64,000 nt of DNA. Origin: JAHQVK01 sp036788295 (GTDB taxonomy: Bacteria; Myxococcota; Kuafuiibacteriia; Kuafuiibacteriales; Kuafuiibacteriaceae). The position numbers and the translations under genes are program-made. Positions 43,924 to 53,413 of this stretch are shown piece after piece. A model generated the notes under the pieces. It was not told where the DNA came from and ran no database searches. It was given only the letters and a program-made list of their open reading frames with translations. Position 1 is the stretch's first letter. Each line of letters starts with the position of its first letter. Location of the stretch: NCBI GenBank assembly GCA_036788295.1, contig DAIQNR010000014.1, forward strand, positions 1-64,000. The letters are read 5' to 3'.

Positions 43924-44092
43924 GAGATGCCTTTCTCCGATCCGGCGCCGCTCGCCAATGAGACGACGGGTGGAGGGCCAAACCCGCAGCGGGGTGATGC
44001 ACACTTTTTCTTGCGATTTCCGGCACTTCTGGCAACTACCTGAGGGGGAGTCTCCACCCCGGGACCGGGGTGGCCTGGCCCCAGTCACTTCC

Positions 44093-45043
44093 ATGCGGCT
44101 CGACGTTCACCCTAGCCAGTACCCGCGCGCGGTCGCCGACCGGCTCCGCGCCGCGCTCGAGCGCCGCCAGCTCCCTGGTCGGTTCCTGTACGACTCGCCG
44201 GCCCAGGCCGCACGATGGCTGGCCTACCACCAGGCGTGGTCGCCGTCGCGAACGGACGCCGCGACCCGCAGCGTCTACGACCTTGCGCTCGACGAAGCGG
44301 TCGCGCGTCTTGGGACTGGGCCCGCGGTTCACGTCAGCCTCGGATGCGGAGGCGGCCAGAAGGACGCGCGGTTTCTCGCGCTCGCCCGGGCAGCGGGACG
44401 CACCCTGCTTCCGGTCTTGACCGACACCAGCCCCTCGCTGGTGCTCGAGGCGATGCTCGCGTCGGACGGCGCTCGCGGCCTCGTCGTGGATCTCGAAGCC
44501 GAGCCCACCCGCGACGCCTTCGTGGGACCGGCCCTCGATGAGCTCGGTCCGGTCGTGTTCACCGCGTTCGGCATGGTCCCGAACCTCGACGCCGACCGAT
44601 TCTTGGCCTGGCTGGTGAAGCAGATGGCGCCGACCGACCTCGCCCTCGTCTCCGCGAACCTCCACCCGGAGCCCTACGCGCTGGCCGAGCCGGACATCCT
44701 TCCCCAGTACGACAACCCCGAGGCCCGGGCCTGGTTCCTCGGCGCCCTGGCCGAGCTCGGGATCTCGGGCCCGGACCTGCGTGTCTTCGCCGAGCCTCGG
44801 GACCGCGACGGGTCGGCGTGGCGGGTCCGGGTGCTCGCCGAGCTGCTCACGCCCTCGAGCGTGCGGCTGCACGACCAGGTTTTCGCGCTCTCTGCTGGCG
44901 AAGTCCTCGACCTCTTCTTCTCGAACCGGTTCACCGCCGCCGGCTTCGAACGGGTCATCGAGCGAGCGGGGCTCGCGTCGATGGGGCGCTGGCTGTCCCC
45001 GACTGGCCAGGAAGGCGTCTGGCTTCTGCGGGCCTCCCCGTAA
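44093..45043 (+). CDS. EgtD-like SAM-dependent methyltransferase (Methyltransf_33 type)
   Basis: 316 residues, no signal peptide. FLYDSPAQAARWLAYHQAW opens it; VHVSLGCGGGQKDARFL is the SAM-binding loop; VFTAFGMVPNLDADRFL replaces the EgtD GSTIGN segment. The C-terminal part (VFALSAGEVLDLFFSNRFTA, then GFERVIERAGL) matches the end of EgtD-family proteins. EgtD trimethylates histidine for ergothioneine. The changes in the core make the substrate uncertain, and no EgtB-like gene is in the window. It is divergent from the cytochrome gene (170 bp gap). Confidence 0.68.
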   Translation: MRLDVHPSQYPRAVADRLRAALERRQLPGRFLYDSPAQAARWLAYHQAWSPSRTDAATRSVYDLALDEAVARLGTGPAVHVSLGCGGGQKDARFLALARAAGRTLLPVLTDTSPSLVLEAMLASDGARGLVVDLEAEPTRDAFVGPALDELGPVVFTAFGMVPNLDADRFLAWLVKQMAPTDLALVSANLHPEPYALAEPDILPQYDNPEARAWFLGALAELGISGPDLRVFAEPRDRDGSAWRVRVLAELLTPSSVRLHDQVFALSAGEVLDLFFSNRFTAAGFERVIERAGLASMGRWLSPTGQEGVWLLRASP

Positions 45044-45095
45044 TTGTCACACTCCGGCCCACACCATCGGGGCGTTGCGGTCGATACTCTTTCAG

Positions 45096-46496
45096 ATGTC
45101 GGTGCGCCGAACCTCCCTTCGACTCCAGCCGCCGGTGCAAGAAACCGCCCCAAACGACCCGGGGAAGCGGCCCGTGGGGAAACGGCAGGCGGGGAGACAC
45201 CCGGGGCCCGTCCCCGAGAAGGTCGACGCGGGGAGCGCGGACCGGGCGCGAAAGCTCGTGGCCCTGGGCAAAAACCCGGAGCCGCTCCCGCCGCCGACCC
45301 GAGATCAACCTCGGCTTTCGCCGCCCCCGACCGCGGCGACCGAAGTGGCGGCGCGGATCGCGGAGGTGGAGGATCGAAAGAGCCCGGAGCGGGTGGGCGG
45401 CGCCCACCTCATGCTGGACGCGCTGCGCGACCACCTGGCCGGCCGAGCGCCTCGGGACAACCGCTGGGGCGAGGGTCCGCCGTTTGCTTCGGTGGCGCCC
45501 TCGGAGCGGGTGCCGCTGCTTCGGCGGGCCTTCGCAGCGCTCGAGGCCGCAGCCACCGACGGGATCCTCCCCCCCGGCACCGTGAACGAGCTCCGCGAAC
45601 TGGCGGCGGTCTCCCAGGGGATCGGGACCAACTTCGATTGGGACGACAACGTGCTGCACATGGACACCAAGGTGGTCCTGTTTCACCGCGACGACGGGCG
45701 GGAGCTCGAGCTCGGCACCGAAGAGTTCGCCGTGATTCGCAAGCAGATCGGCCAACCCGGCCCGTGGGAGGGGTGGGAGACGCAGAGCGGGCAGAAGGAT
45801 GGGACGTTCCGGAATTTTCGGGACTTTGGTGATCCGGGGGTGTTCCTCCGCGACCTCGACCGCGCGCTCGCGCGAGGTCCCGAGGTCTTCGCCGCCCCTT
45901 GGTTTGCCGCGTTTCAGCGAGCGATGGCCCACGAGGAGACCGCGCGGGCCTCGACGATCATCACCGCCCGCGGCCACTTCCCGCACACCCTTCGGGCCGG
46001 GCTCGAGCGGATGCGCGACGCCGGGCTCATCAAGAACGTCGTGCCGCTCGAGAACATCTATCCGGTGAGCCTCCCTGGGCTCGCCGATCGGATCGGCGGG
46101 TCGGCGCTGTCGCCGTCGGACGCCAAGGTGGAGGTCATGCTCGGCTTTCTCGACCGACTGCAGGCGAAGCCCTTCGGTCCGGCCGCGCAGCGGGTCGTCC
46201 CGCCAGACGGAGAGCCCACGAAGCGACCCATGCACCTATGGAGCTTCTCGGACGACGACCGGGGCACCTTCGACCGCACGGTGGAGCGGCTCGGCGCCGA
46301 GATCGCGACCGGTCGCTGGCCCGACGTGAAAGTGACCTTGCACTTCACCGGGAAGAATCATCCGGAGCATCCGCTCGAGTCGGTCGTCCTGCGCTCGGAC
46401 GGCGCGGCCAGACCGCTCCTCCCAACCGAGGCCCGTGAAGAAGAGCGGGTCTTGACCCGCGTGCTCGCGGAGAAGCGCCGCCTTCTCGGCCCGTGA
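45096..46496 (+). CDS. Unfamiliar protein with HAD-phosphatase-like core
   Basis: 466 residues. The first 100 are Pro/Arg-rich and probably disordered. Residues 177-189 read GTNFDWDDNVLHM, with Asp181 and Asp183 in the position of a HAD motif I nucleophile pair. STIITARGHFPHTLRAGLER (286-305) looks like HAD motif II of polynucleotide-kinase/phosphatase-like proteins. VVPLENIYPVSLPG and KVTLHFTGKNHPEHPLESVV follow. A hydrolase acting on a phosphoester or nucleic-acid end is plausible but unproven. ATG 45096 is 52 bp after the methyltransferase stop; it ends directly against the convergent acylase gene. Confidence 0.65.
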   Translation: MSVRRTSLRLQPPVQETAPNDPGKRPVGKRQAGRHPGPVPEKVDAGSADRARKLVALGKNPEPLPPPTRDQPRLSPPPTAATEVAARIAEVEDRKSPERVGGAHLMLDALRDHLAGRAPRDNRWGEGPPFASVAPSERVPLLRRAFAALEAAATDGILPPGTVNELRELAAVSQGIGTNFDWDDNVLHMDTKVVLFHRDDGRELELGTEEFAVIRKQIGQPGPWEGWETQSGQKDGTFRNFRDFGDPGVFLRDLDRALARGPEVFAAPWFAAFQRAMAHEETARASTIITARGHFPHTLRAGLERMRDAGLIKNVVPLENIYPVSLPGLADRIGGSALSPSDAKVEVMLGFLDRLQAKPFGPAAQRVVPPDGEPTKRPMHLWSFSDDDRGTFDRTVERLGAEIATGRWPDVKVTLHFTGKNHPEHPLESVVLRSDGAARPLLPTEAREEERVLTRVLAEKRRLLGP

Positions 46497-47669
46497 TCAG
46501 ATCCCTCGGGGCGAGGGGAGCGCTGCGAGGCCCGGGTGGTCCTGGCGCCGCCGAGAAAACGACAGCAAGTGGCCCTCGGGGCGGACCCGCCGGTACCCGA
46601 GCAGATGGAACACCTCGGCGACCCTGATCCGGGCGACTCGGGGATCGACGAGGTAGGTTTCCGGTTGCACCGGGTGGGGCACGACCCCAGGGAGCCGCGA
46701 AAGCCATCGATCCGCGCCCGAATTCCTCAGCTGCGCGGAGAGGTCGAGCCAGAACCGGCGGACCGGCCGGGCGAGAAAGAACCCGTCCTCGCCGCTCCCC
46801 TGGTAGCGGGGCAGCAACAAGAGCCCGGCGGTGGGGGCGTGGATCTCGCCTCGCTTGTCCCTCGCGATCAGCGCCCCCTTGCGCACGGGTTGAAAACTTC
46901 GAAATCCGGGAACCATCTCGAATCCATCGCCTTCGCGACACACGTGGCGGTGGCGGATTTCGACGACGGACGGAAATCCATCGGCGGCGCTCGCGAGGCG
47001 GCGCCGACGCTCGTCGAGCTCGGGCACGTCTTCGGCGAGCACCGCGCCGGAGCCGATCAGGGTGGACCAGATCGCGGTCTCGAGGCGGTCGGGAGCGGCC
47101 GGATCGTCGTTTCGACCCCCCTCGACGGCAACCCCCACGTGCCCGAGGTCGCAGAGGTACCCGAGCATCGACCCCTCGATGACCTCCTCGAGCCCGAGCA
47201 CCACCGGGATCGGCAGCGCGAAAGCCACCCTCCGGTTGCGCAGGACGTCCGCCATGCAGGCAAACGGCGCCCCCGGCCCCGAAGACGTGTGCAGGTCGAG
47301 GAACACCACCGGGCCCGAAGCCGAGTCGATGATCCGCTCGAAGATCTCGAGCAGGTCCCGCTGCTCGGCGTCCTCGTCCCGGAGGTTTGCGGCCGAGGTC
47401 CGGCGCAGCGGGTCGAGCGCCTCGGTGGTCCAGCTCCGGTTCAGGTCCCGCTCGAGGAACCGCTGGTTTGCGGCGAGCGCCCCGAGATTGCACGCGATCC
47501 CGTGCACCGTCCCTCGCAGCGGCCGCCTCTGCAGCTGCTCCATCGCCGAGCGGATCGCGACCACCCCCGCCGGCTCATTTCCGTGCAGGCCCCCGGTGAC
47601 CACGACGGTCGGACCGGGCCGGTCGCCCTCCACCGTGCCGATGCACCGCTCGGCCTTCACGCCCCACAT
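46497..47669 (-). CDS. Succinylglutamate desuccinylase/aspartoacylase family zinc hydrolase
   Basis: 390 residues, no signal peptide. Zinc ligands fit the family: His29 and Glu32 in GGLHGNEPAG, His127 in VFLDLHTSSG; Glu183 in VAVEGGR is the general base. Family enzymes remove acyl groups from amino acids or peptides. The C-terminal half (FRSFQPVRKGALIARDKRGE, APTAGLLLLPRYQGSGEDGF) is the second beta domain. Ten bp downstream of the GCS2-CBS gene; the two probably act on one gamma-glutamyl or acyl-amino-acid compound. Confidence 0.87.
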   Translation of the reverse strand: MWGVKAERCIGTVEGDRPGPTVVVTGGLHGNEPAGVVAIRSAMEQLQRRPLRGTVHGIACNLGALAANQRFLERDLNRSWTTEALDPLRRTSAANLRDEDAEQRDLLEIFERIIDSASGPVVFLDLHTSSGPGAPFACMADVLRNRRVAFALPIPVVLGLEEVIEGSMLGYLCDLGHVGVAVEGGRNDDPAAPDRLETAIWSTLIGSGAVLAEDVPELDERRRRLASAADGFPSVVEIRHRHVCREGDGFEMVPGFRSFQPVRKGALIARDKRGEIHAPTAGLLLLPRYQGSGEDGFFLARPVRRFWLDLSAQLRNSGADRWLSRLPGVVPHPVQPETYLVDPRVARIRVAEVFHLLGYRRVRPEGHLLSFSRRRQDHPGLAALPSPRGI

Positions 47670-47679
47670 CTGGTCCCGA

Positions 47680-49680
47680 TCATGCCTGGTTTTGCCCCTC
47701 GCTCGCCAGCTCAGCGAGCCCAGGAGAGCCGGACTTGCGCCGCAGCTGGCTCAATCCGCCGCTTTGGTGCTGCGACGCCTGCGAACCGGCGCGCTCGAGG
47801 AGCTCGGTGGCCAGGTGGACGAGGTCCCGCTCGGTCAGGATGCCCACGAGCCGACCCGCCTCGACCACCGGCAGCGCGCTCAGCCGGCGGTCTCGCATCA
47901 GCTGCATGGCCACGAGCGTATCCGTGGTGGGCTCCACCGTCACCGGGTCCTTCTCCATGACCTCGCCGACCTCTCGGCCGGAGGCGCCGCCTTCCCTCGC
48001 GAATGCGCGGAGAAAGGCCCTGTGGCTCACGATCCCGACGAGCTGGCCGTCCGCGTCCTCGACGGGGACGTGGCGGACCTCGTGCCAATCCATGAGGTTC
48101 GCGGCCAGCTCGACCACGTCGTCGGCCCGCACGGAATACAGGTCGGTGCTCATCAGCTGGCCCACCGACCCGCGGCTGCGGCGCCACGGCTCCCGCTGCC
48201 GAAGCGGCGAGGCCAGCGGCCAGCTCGATACGGGGGCCCCGCTGCCCTCGTTTTCGACCATCGCCGCGGTCAGGGTCCGCATCCGCTGCTCCGGTGCGAC
48301 CGAGCCGAGCGCCCCCAGCGAGTCGAGCGCCCATCGGGCGCCGGTGCGGCCGCTCTTCACCCTGGCCTCGATGGTCCCCAGGTAGTGGCCGATGTCGTCG
48401 GCGTCCACGCCCCGCTCGCTCAGGCCCCGCTCCGCCGCCGGGAGCAGGACGTCGAGGATCAGGCGGTCCGCCGGGTACGAGGTGCCGTCCAGCCACCGGA
48501 GCTGGGCTTCGAGTCCGTGGCGAGCGGCCCGAAAGAAGTTCTCTTTCGCGTCATCGAACGGCATCCGGCTGGGCAGCTCCGAACCGAGCGGGGCGAGCCC
48601 GGTCATCACGCCGAAGAAGAACGCGGCGTTGGCCATTTCATCGACCACGCTCGGGCCCGAGGGCAGCGCGCGGTTCTCGATCCGCAGGTGCGCGACGCCG
48701 CCGGCCCGGCCGAAGCACAAGCGGTTCCAGCGGTACACCGTTCCGGCGTGCATCGAGAGCGCCGACAGCCGTGGCACCTCTCCCCGATCGAGGACCGCCA
48801 TCGGGGCCTCGTCCGCCTGCCGGCAGCGCACGATCGGCCGAAACCGGGAGACGTTCTCGCGGAACTGCTCCACCGGGCTGCCTTCGAGCCACCGGCTGCC
48901 GAAGAACACCCGAGGCGGCTCCCCCTTCTGCCGTCCAGCCCTCGTCCGCAGGTCCACCGAGCACTCGAACAGCGCCACCCTGGTCTCGCTCCACAGCCGG
49001 CGACCAAATAGGGTCGGCGAGTTCGCCGCGGCGGCGAGCAGCGGAGCCGTGACGGCTTGAGAGAGGTTGTAGGCGGCGCAGGCCGCGTCGGGGTCCACCT
49101 GCAGGTGAAGCTGCAAAGAGGTGTTGCACGACTCGAGCATCACGTTGTCGTGGGTGACCTCGAGGGTGTCGAGCCCGCGGATTCGGACCTCGACGTCTCC
49201 GCCCCGCTCCGCCCGAAGGGCCCGATCCAGCTCCCGGTAGCGGTCCTCCGGGGTCATGTTGTCGAGGCCGAGGTCCGAGGGCCGAAGCGTGGGGAGGATC
49301 CCGGTCAGGAGCAGGCCGGCGCCTCGGGCTCGGGCGGCCCCTCGGGCGCACGCGAGCAGCGACTCGAGCTCGCCCCGCATCGCCTTCAGGCAGCTCCCGC
49401 CGAACCCCTGGGGAGACAGGTTCGCCTCGAGATTGAACCGAGCGAGCTCGGTGGTGAGCCTCGGGTCGCCCACCGCCTCGAGCACTTCGAGCGCCACCGG
49501 GGCGGGCCGAAAGTCGGCGTCTACGAGGAAGAACTCTTGCTCCGCCCCGATCCGGGCGACCCCCGACTCGATTCGACCGTCCAGGACCATGCGCTCGAGC
49601 GCTTTGACGTCGGACAACAGGGCCCGCATGTAGCCGGCCGCGTCGCCCGAAGACGAGGTTGCGACGTTCGGGTCCCCCAT
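47680..49680 (-). CDS. GCS2-type glutamate-cysteine ligase-like enzyme fused to a CBS-domain pair
   Basis: 666 residues. Residues about 40-440 resemble carboxylate-amine ligases of the GCS2 family: RIGAEQEFFLVD, ARFNLEANLSPQ, LEVTHDNVMLESCNTSLQLH, VALFECSVDLRT and RIENRALPSGPSVVDEM. Residues about 515-640 are two CBS domains (VGQLMSTDLYSVRADDVVEL; VGEVMEKDPVTVEPTTDTLV) that usually bind AMP/ATP-type ligands and regulate a partner. An ATP-dependent gamma-glutamyl bond former with nucleotide control is likely; cysteine as substrate is not assured. ATG 49680. Confidence 0.87.
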   Translation of the reverse strand: MGDPNVATSSSGDAAGYMRALLSDVKALERMVLDGRIESGVARIGAEQEFFLVDADFRPAPVALEVLEAVGDPRLTTELARFNLEANLSPQGFGGSCLKAMRGELESLLACARGAARARGAGLLLTGILPTLRPSDLGLDNMTPEDRYRELDRALRAERGGDVEVRIRGLDTLEVTHDNVMLESCNTSLQLHLQVDPDAACAAYNLSQAVTAPLLAAAANSPTLFGRRLWSETRVALFECSVDLRTRAGRQKGEPPRVFFGSRWLEGSPVEQFRENVSRFRPIVRCRQADEAPMAVLDRGEVPRLSALSMHAGTVYRWNRLCFGRAGGVAHLRIENRALPSGPSVVDEMANAAFFFGVMTGLAPLGSELPSRMPFDDAKENFFRAARHGLEAQLRWLDGTSYPADRLILDVLLPAAERGLSERGVDADDIGHYLGTIEARVKSGRTGARWALDSLGALGSVAPEQRMRTLTAAMVENEGSGAPVSSWPLASPLRQREPWRRSRGSVGQLMSTDLYSVRADDVVELAANLMDWHEVRHVPVEDADGQLVGIVSHRAFLRAFAREGGASGREVGEVMEKDPVTVEPTTDTLVAMQLMRDRRLSALPVVEAGRLVGILTERDLVHLATELLERAGSQASQHQSGGLSQLRRKSGSPGLAELASEGQNQA

Positions 49681-49738
49681 CAGCCCGCCTCCATGGCGGT
49701 ACGGTACACCGCCCGGTTCGGCGACGAGAACGGCGCAG

Positions 49739-50143
49739 TCAGAAATCGGACCCTTTGTCCCGAGGCAGCTCGGCCAGGGCTCCGTCCAATCCGGACACCG
49801 AGAGCTGCCCGGCCCCGCGCTCCAGCACCTCCGAGCGCACGACCGGTCCGGTCAAGGTGGCTTGCACGGCGCGGGTGCTGTCCACGAGCACGGCGACCCC
49901 GGCGGCGATCGCCATCCCGAGCAAACCCATGGCGGAGAAGAGGCCGGCGGCCACCACCACCCCTTGCCACCCCCCAGCGACCAGACCGCAGGAGCCAGCC
50001 GACACGGTGCAGGCCGCGGTGATGATGCCACCGGCCTTCAAGACGTGGACGAGGGCCTCGAGCCGGCCGCGGCGGGCACGAGGCACTCGAGGGGGATCCC
50101 GGAGCGCCGCGAACGGGGTCCGGTACGAACGAAGTTCGGTCAT
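49739..50143 (-). CDS. Small membrane protein of unknown function
   Basis: 134 residues from ATG 50143 (MTELRSYRTPFAALRDPPRV). A basic N-terminal stretch is followed by two or three hydrophobic helices (VLKAGGIITAACTVSAGS; GVVVAAGLFSAMGLLGMAIA). The tail is polar (GQLSVSGLDGALAELPRDKG). No family recognised. It lies 61 bp after the kinase gene on the same strand. An in-frame GTG/ATG at 50176 would add 11 residues. Confidence 0.55.
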   Translation of the reverse strand: MTELRSYRTPFAALRDPPRVPRARRGRLEALVHVLKAGGIITAACTVSAGSCGLVAGGWQGVVVAAGLFSAMGLLGMAIAAGVAVLVDSTRAVQATLTGPVVRSEVLERGAGQLSVSGLDGALAELPRDKGSDF

Positions 50144-50204
50144 GCGCAGGAGATTCGGGGCCCAAGCCAAGCCCATGCAATCGGGTCTTTCCTCGCCGGC
50201 CCGA

Positions 50205-51779
50205 TCACAGCTGCATGCCGATCCGGCGGCACCGCCGGGCGACCTCCCGCCGCCCGGCAGAATCCAGTCCCCGCTGCACCGCTTTGGCCCCAGCGAGGTC
50301 CCGCTTCTGGCAGTGGGCCACGGCGAGGATCACGAAGGCCCGGCGGTCATCGTCTTCGGCGAGGCTCTGGCGGGCGAGGCGGATCGCCTCGTCCGGGTCG
50401 CGCTCGATGGCCCTCTCGGCGGCGGCCAGCTTGGGCGGCAGGGGGCGAGGCCGGACCGGGCGGCGCGGATGGATCGGCAGCACCGTGCCCCCGGCGTCCG
50501 CCGAGACGGTGCCGGCGTCGGCCGGGCCCAGCGCCGAAACGGGAGAGGTCCCGGCGTCGACCCGGTCCGCCGCCTCGGAGGTCGTCCCGGCGTCTCCGAG
50601 GTTTGCCCCGGTCGCGGTCCTGGTCTCGGCCCTCGGGGCAGGACCAGCCAAGACCCCCGCCGGTGACGTCCCTTTCGGTCTGGTGCTGGTCGCTGGGGTT
50701 CGACCAGCGCCGATACCGTACACGGCGCCGGCGACCGCCCCGGCCACGACGACGGCGCCGGCCGCCAGCCCGAACCACCCCTTCGACCGGGCGGTGGCGG
50801 GTTTTGCGTCGGGCGGTTCGGACAGGGGGGCGGGGCGCCGAAAGGTGTCCTCCATCGCGTCCGGGTCGGTGAATTGGTCGGGTCCCGGCGCCGGTCGAAG
50901 CCTCGGGCCCCGGGTCTCGAGTCCACCGAGCGCCAGGCGAAAGTCGTCCATGTCGCAGAACCGCCGCGCGCGGTCCTTCGACAGGGCCCGGTGCACCGCC
51001 TCCGCCACCGCCGCCGGCAGATCCGGGACCAGGCGCGCCAGCGGGGCCGGCTCCTCCTGCATCACCCTCCACAGCACCTGCGTGACGGTATCGCCGGGGA
51101 ACGCCGGCCGACCGGCGAAGAACTCGTACGCTATCGCCCCCACCGCGAACTGGTCGGCGCGACCGTCCACCGCGGCCGTGTCGCCCTGGGCCTGCTCCGG
51201 AGACATGTACCTCGGGGTGCCCATCAAGCTCGCCCCCTGGGTGAGCACGGTCTGGGCGGTCTGGATCTTCGAGATCCCAAAATCCAGGACCTTGACGTGG
51301 GGGGCGGCCCCTTCGTGGGCCGGGGTGAGGAGGAACAGGTTCTCGGGCTTCAAGTCGCGGTGGACGACGCCCGCCCGGTGGGCGTGGGCGAGCGCGCTCG
51401 ACATCTGCTCGAGGATCCGCATCGCCTCCGAGAACTCGAGCGGCGGCCCCCGACGGAGCCGTTCGCGCAGGTTCTGGCCCTCGAGCAGCTCCATCACCAG
51501 GTACGCGCGGCCGTCGTCGAGCACGTTGAAGTCGAACACCTCCACGATGTGCGGGTGGCCGAGCTGGCTCGTGATCTCCGCCTCTCGCCGAAACCGCAAG
51601 AGCAGCTCTTCGCTCTCGTAGGCCTGCTCATGGAGCACCTTTATGGCCACCGGCCGGGGCAAGCGGGCGTGCTTGGCCCGCCACACCGCTCCCATGCCGC
51701 CCCGCCCGAGCAGCCGCTCGAGGACGTAGGTGCCGTGGAGGGTGACGCCCGGGACCAGACTGGGGAGGTCCGCTTCCAC
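50205..51779 (-). CDS. Eukaryote-like serine/threonine protein kinase, membrane-anchored
   Basis: 524 residues from GTG 51779. Gly loop GRGGMGAVW, Lys47 in VAIKVLH, catalytic loop HRDLKPENL, DFGISK, SPEQAQG and DQFAVGAIAYEFFAGRPAF are all intact, so an active kinase is expected. After a linker a single membrane helix (LAAGAVVVAGAVAGAVYGIG) leads to a Thr/Ala/Asp-rich stretch with recurring DAGT and a C-terminal helical TPR-like part (AAAERAIERDPDEAIRLARQ). The outer part may sense or bind partners. Divergent from the 51874 lipoprotein. Confidence 0.93.
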   Translation of the reverse strand: MEADLPSLVPGVTLHGTYVLERLLGRGGMGAVWRAKHARLPRPVAIKVLHEQAYESEELLLRFRREAEITSQLGHPHIVEVFDFNVLDDGRAYLVMELLEGQNLRERLRRGPPLEFSEAMRILEQMSSALAHAHRAGVVHRDLKPENLFLLTPAHEGAAPHVKVLDFGISKIQTAQTVLTQGASLMGTPRYMSPEQAQGDTAAVDGRADQFAVGAIAYEFFAGRPAFPGDTVTQVLWRVMQEEPAPLARLVPDLPAAVAEAVHRALSKDRARRFCDMDDFRLALGGLETRGPRLRPAPGPDQFTDPDAMEDTFRRPAPLSEPPDAKPATARSKGWFGLAAGAVVVAGAVAGAVYGIGAGRTPATSTRPKGTSPAGVLAGPAPRAETRTATGANLGDAGTTSEAADRVDAGTSPVSALGPADAGTVSADAGGTVLPIHPRRPVRPRPLPPKLAAAERAIERDPDEAIRLARQSLAEDDDRRAFVILAVAHCQKRDLAGAKAVQRGLDSAGRREVARRCRRIGMQL

Positions 51780-51873
51780 CGGCCCGGTGCTACCACGAAA
51801 CGGGCGCTCGCGACCGGCTGACCCACCGAGGGGCCGACGCGCATCCGGCGCCCTCCTGCTACGGTGCCGCTCC

Positions 51874-53409
51874 GTGCGATGCCTCGGACTGTCCTTCTGG
51901 ACGCTCACCCTCCTCGGCGCCTGCGCCGGCAGCACCCCCGACGGGCGACCACCTCCGTTCTCCTCGGAGGCGGTGGTCGACCGGAAGGTCCTCACCGGTC
52001 CGGACGGGATCCGCGTCCGCTTGGTCCAGACCGATGACGCCGCCCTGGTCGAGCTCGCCCGGGTCCGAGAGGCCCTCGACGGCGCCGTGCTGTTGACCGA
52101 GCTCGGCGGCAGCCCGGCGGAGCGGACGTTCGAGACCGAGCTGAACGGCCGCGGAGCAAGGCTGCTCGTGCGAAAGGACCGAGCGTGGACCCTGACGCTC
52201 GGCGGCCCCGTCCGGCTCGAGGTGGACGAGGCCGCGTCGGCCGGGCTCGACCCATCGACGCTGATCGACGAGCATCTTCGCCAGCGGGCAAAGGGGCGGC
52301 TCTCGGCGCTCTCCCGCTTCGACGCGGACGGGGCCCGCCGCGCCGCCGACGAAGGCCTCACCGAGGCGATGGCCCGCCTCGAAGAGCCGTGCGGGTTCGT
52401 TCCGAAGACGAAGATCGACTTCGAAGGGCTCGCGGAGTCGGACCTCGCTCGGTGGTCGATCGCGAGCTTCTGCGATTCGCCCCGCAGCGCGATCGCCCGG
52501 GCCTGCGCGGTGCCCGAGCTCAAGGAGGCGATGAAGACCGCGATCTCCTCGGTCGAGTGCCGGTTCGGCGACGCGCTCGGCCTCGAGGTCGAAGGGGACA
52601 CGCTCCGCTACACGGTGCACTTCGAGACGGCCAACCAGGATCAAAGGGCGAGGGAGGCGTTCGACCAGCTGAGCCTGCTGGAGGGCCGCACCGTTCGGCA
52701 GGTGCGGCTCGACGCCGAGACCGTGGTCTGCGCCGAGCCCGGGGGAAGCAGCCGGATCGTGGTCCGGCCGGCGGAGGACAAAGAATCGGCCGGGGTCGCG
52801 TTTGGGTCCGGGGACGAGCTGGTGCTCACGCCGGCGAGCTGGGGCCTGTCGCAGGGTTGGTTCTTCGAGCCTCGGTACCCAAACCCATCCCACAACTCCG
52901 CCTTCCGAGGCTACGACCTCCGTTACTACTCATACATAGGCGTGGACGAGAAGAGCCGCTGCCAGCTTCGGTGCGGACCCAGGGAGATCCAGCTCGAGGA
53001 GCTCGCCGGGGACGACAAACGGGCGCTGCTCGAGTCGGTCCGCATCGTCCCCCGGCCCGACCCCAGGGTGGCCCACGCCCTCGCTCGCGACAAAAAGGGG
53101 GTCTACTTCTATGTGGACCGCGGGGCCACGGAGGCGACGGAGAAAGATTTCCGGCTGTACGTCGGGCCGCCGGGACGGGTCCGTCTTCAGAAGATGCGCG
53201 ACATCGTGACCGACACCGAGGGCCAGATCTTTTCGAGCGTCCGCGGCCGCCTGAAGCTCTTCCTCGGGCGAAACGACGCCGAGTGGCAAGCGGGGCGAAC
53301 GGTCCAGAAGTTGACCCGGGTTGACCCCGCCGAAAACCTCGATCTCATCTATGGACGCCTCGGCGTCTACCTGGGCCAGCCTCTTCACACCCCGTGCGAT
53401 CGTCTCTGA
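51874..53409 (+). CDS. Large lipoprotein of unknown function
   Basis: 511 residues. GTG start; MRCLGLSFWTLTLLGAC gives a lipobox (Cys17). The mature part is mixed alpha/beta, with DPSTLIDEHLRQRAKGRLSA, KTKIDFEGLAESDLARWSIA, a Tyr-rich patch RGYDLRYYSYIGVDEKSRC, and a C-terminal KKGVYFYVDRG / FRLYVGPPG / KLFLGRNDAEW region of likely beta strands. Six or so Cys suggest disulfides. No family recognised. Divergent from the kinase gene by 94 bp, so the two may share control. Confidence 0.65.
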   Translation: MRCLGLSFWTLTLLGACAGSTPDGRPPPFSSEAVVDRKVLTGPDGIRVRLVQTDDAALVELARVREALDGAVLLTELGGSPAERTFETELNGRGARLLVRKDRAWTLTLGGPVRLEVDEAASAGLDPSTLIDEHLRQRAKGRLSALSRFDADGARRAADEGLTEAMARLEEPCGFVPKTKIDFEGLAESDLARWSIASFCDSPRSAIARACAVPELKEAMKTAISSVECRFGDALGLEVEGDTLRYTVHFETANQDQRAREAFDQLSLLEGRTVRQVRLDAETVVCAEPGGSSRIVVRPAEDKESAGVAFGSGDELVLTPASWGLSQGWFFEPRYPNPSHNSAFRGYDLRYYSYIGVDEKSRCQLRCGPREIQLEELAGDDKRALLESVRIVPRPDPRVAHALARDKKGVYFYVDRGATEATEKDFRLYVGPPGRVRLQKMRDIVTDTEGQIFSSVRGRLKLFLGRNDAEWQAGRTVQKLTRVDPAENLDLIYGRLGVYLGQPLHTPCDRL

Positions 53410-53413
53410 CTCC

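Noticed and set aside
41353..44043. Long open frame on the plus strand opposite the cytochrome
   Set aside because: It mirrors the cytochrome repeats in antisense; composition is Val/Ala/Leu-rich with no domain, and the minus strand encodes 30 haem motifs.
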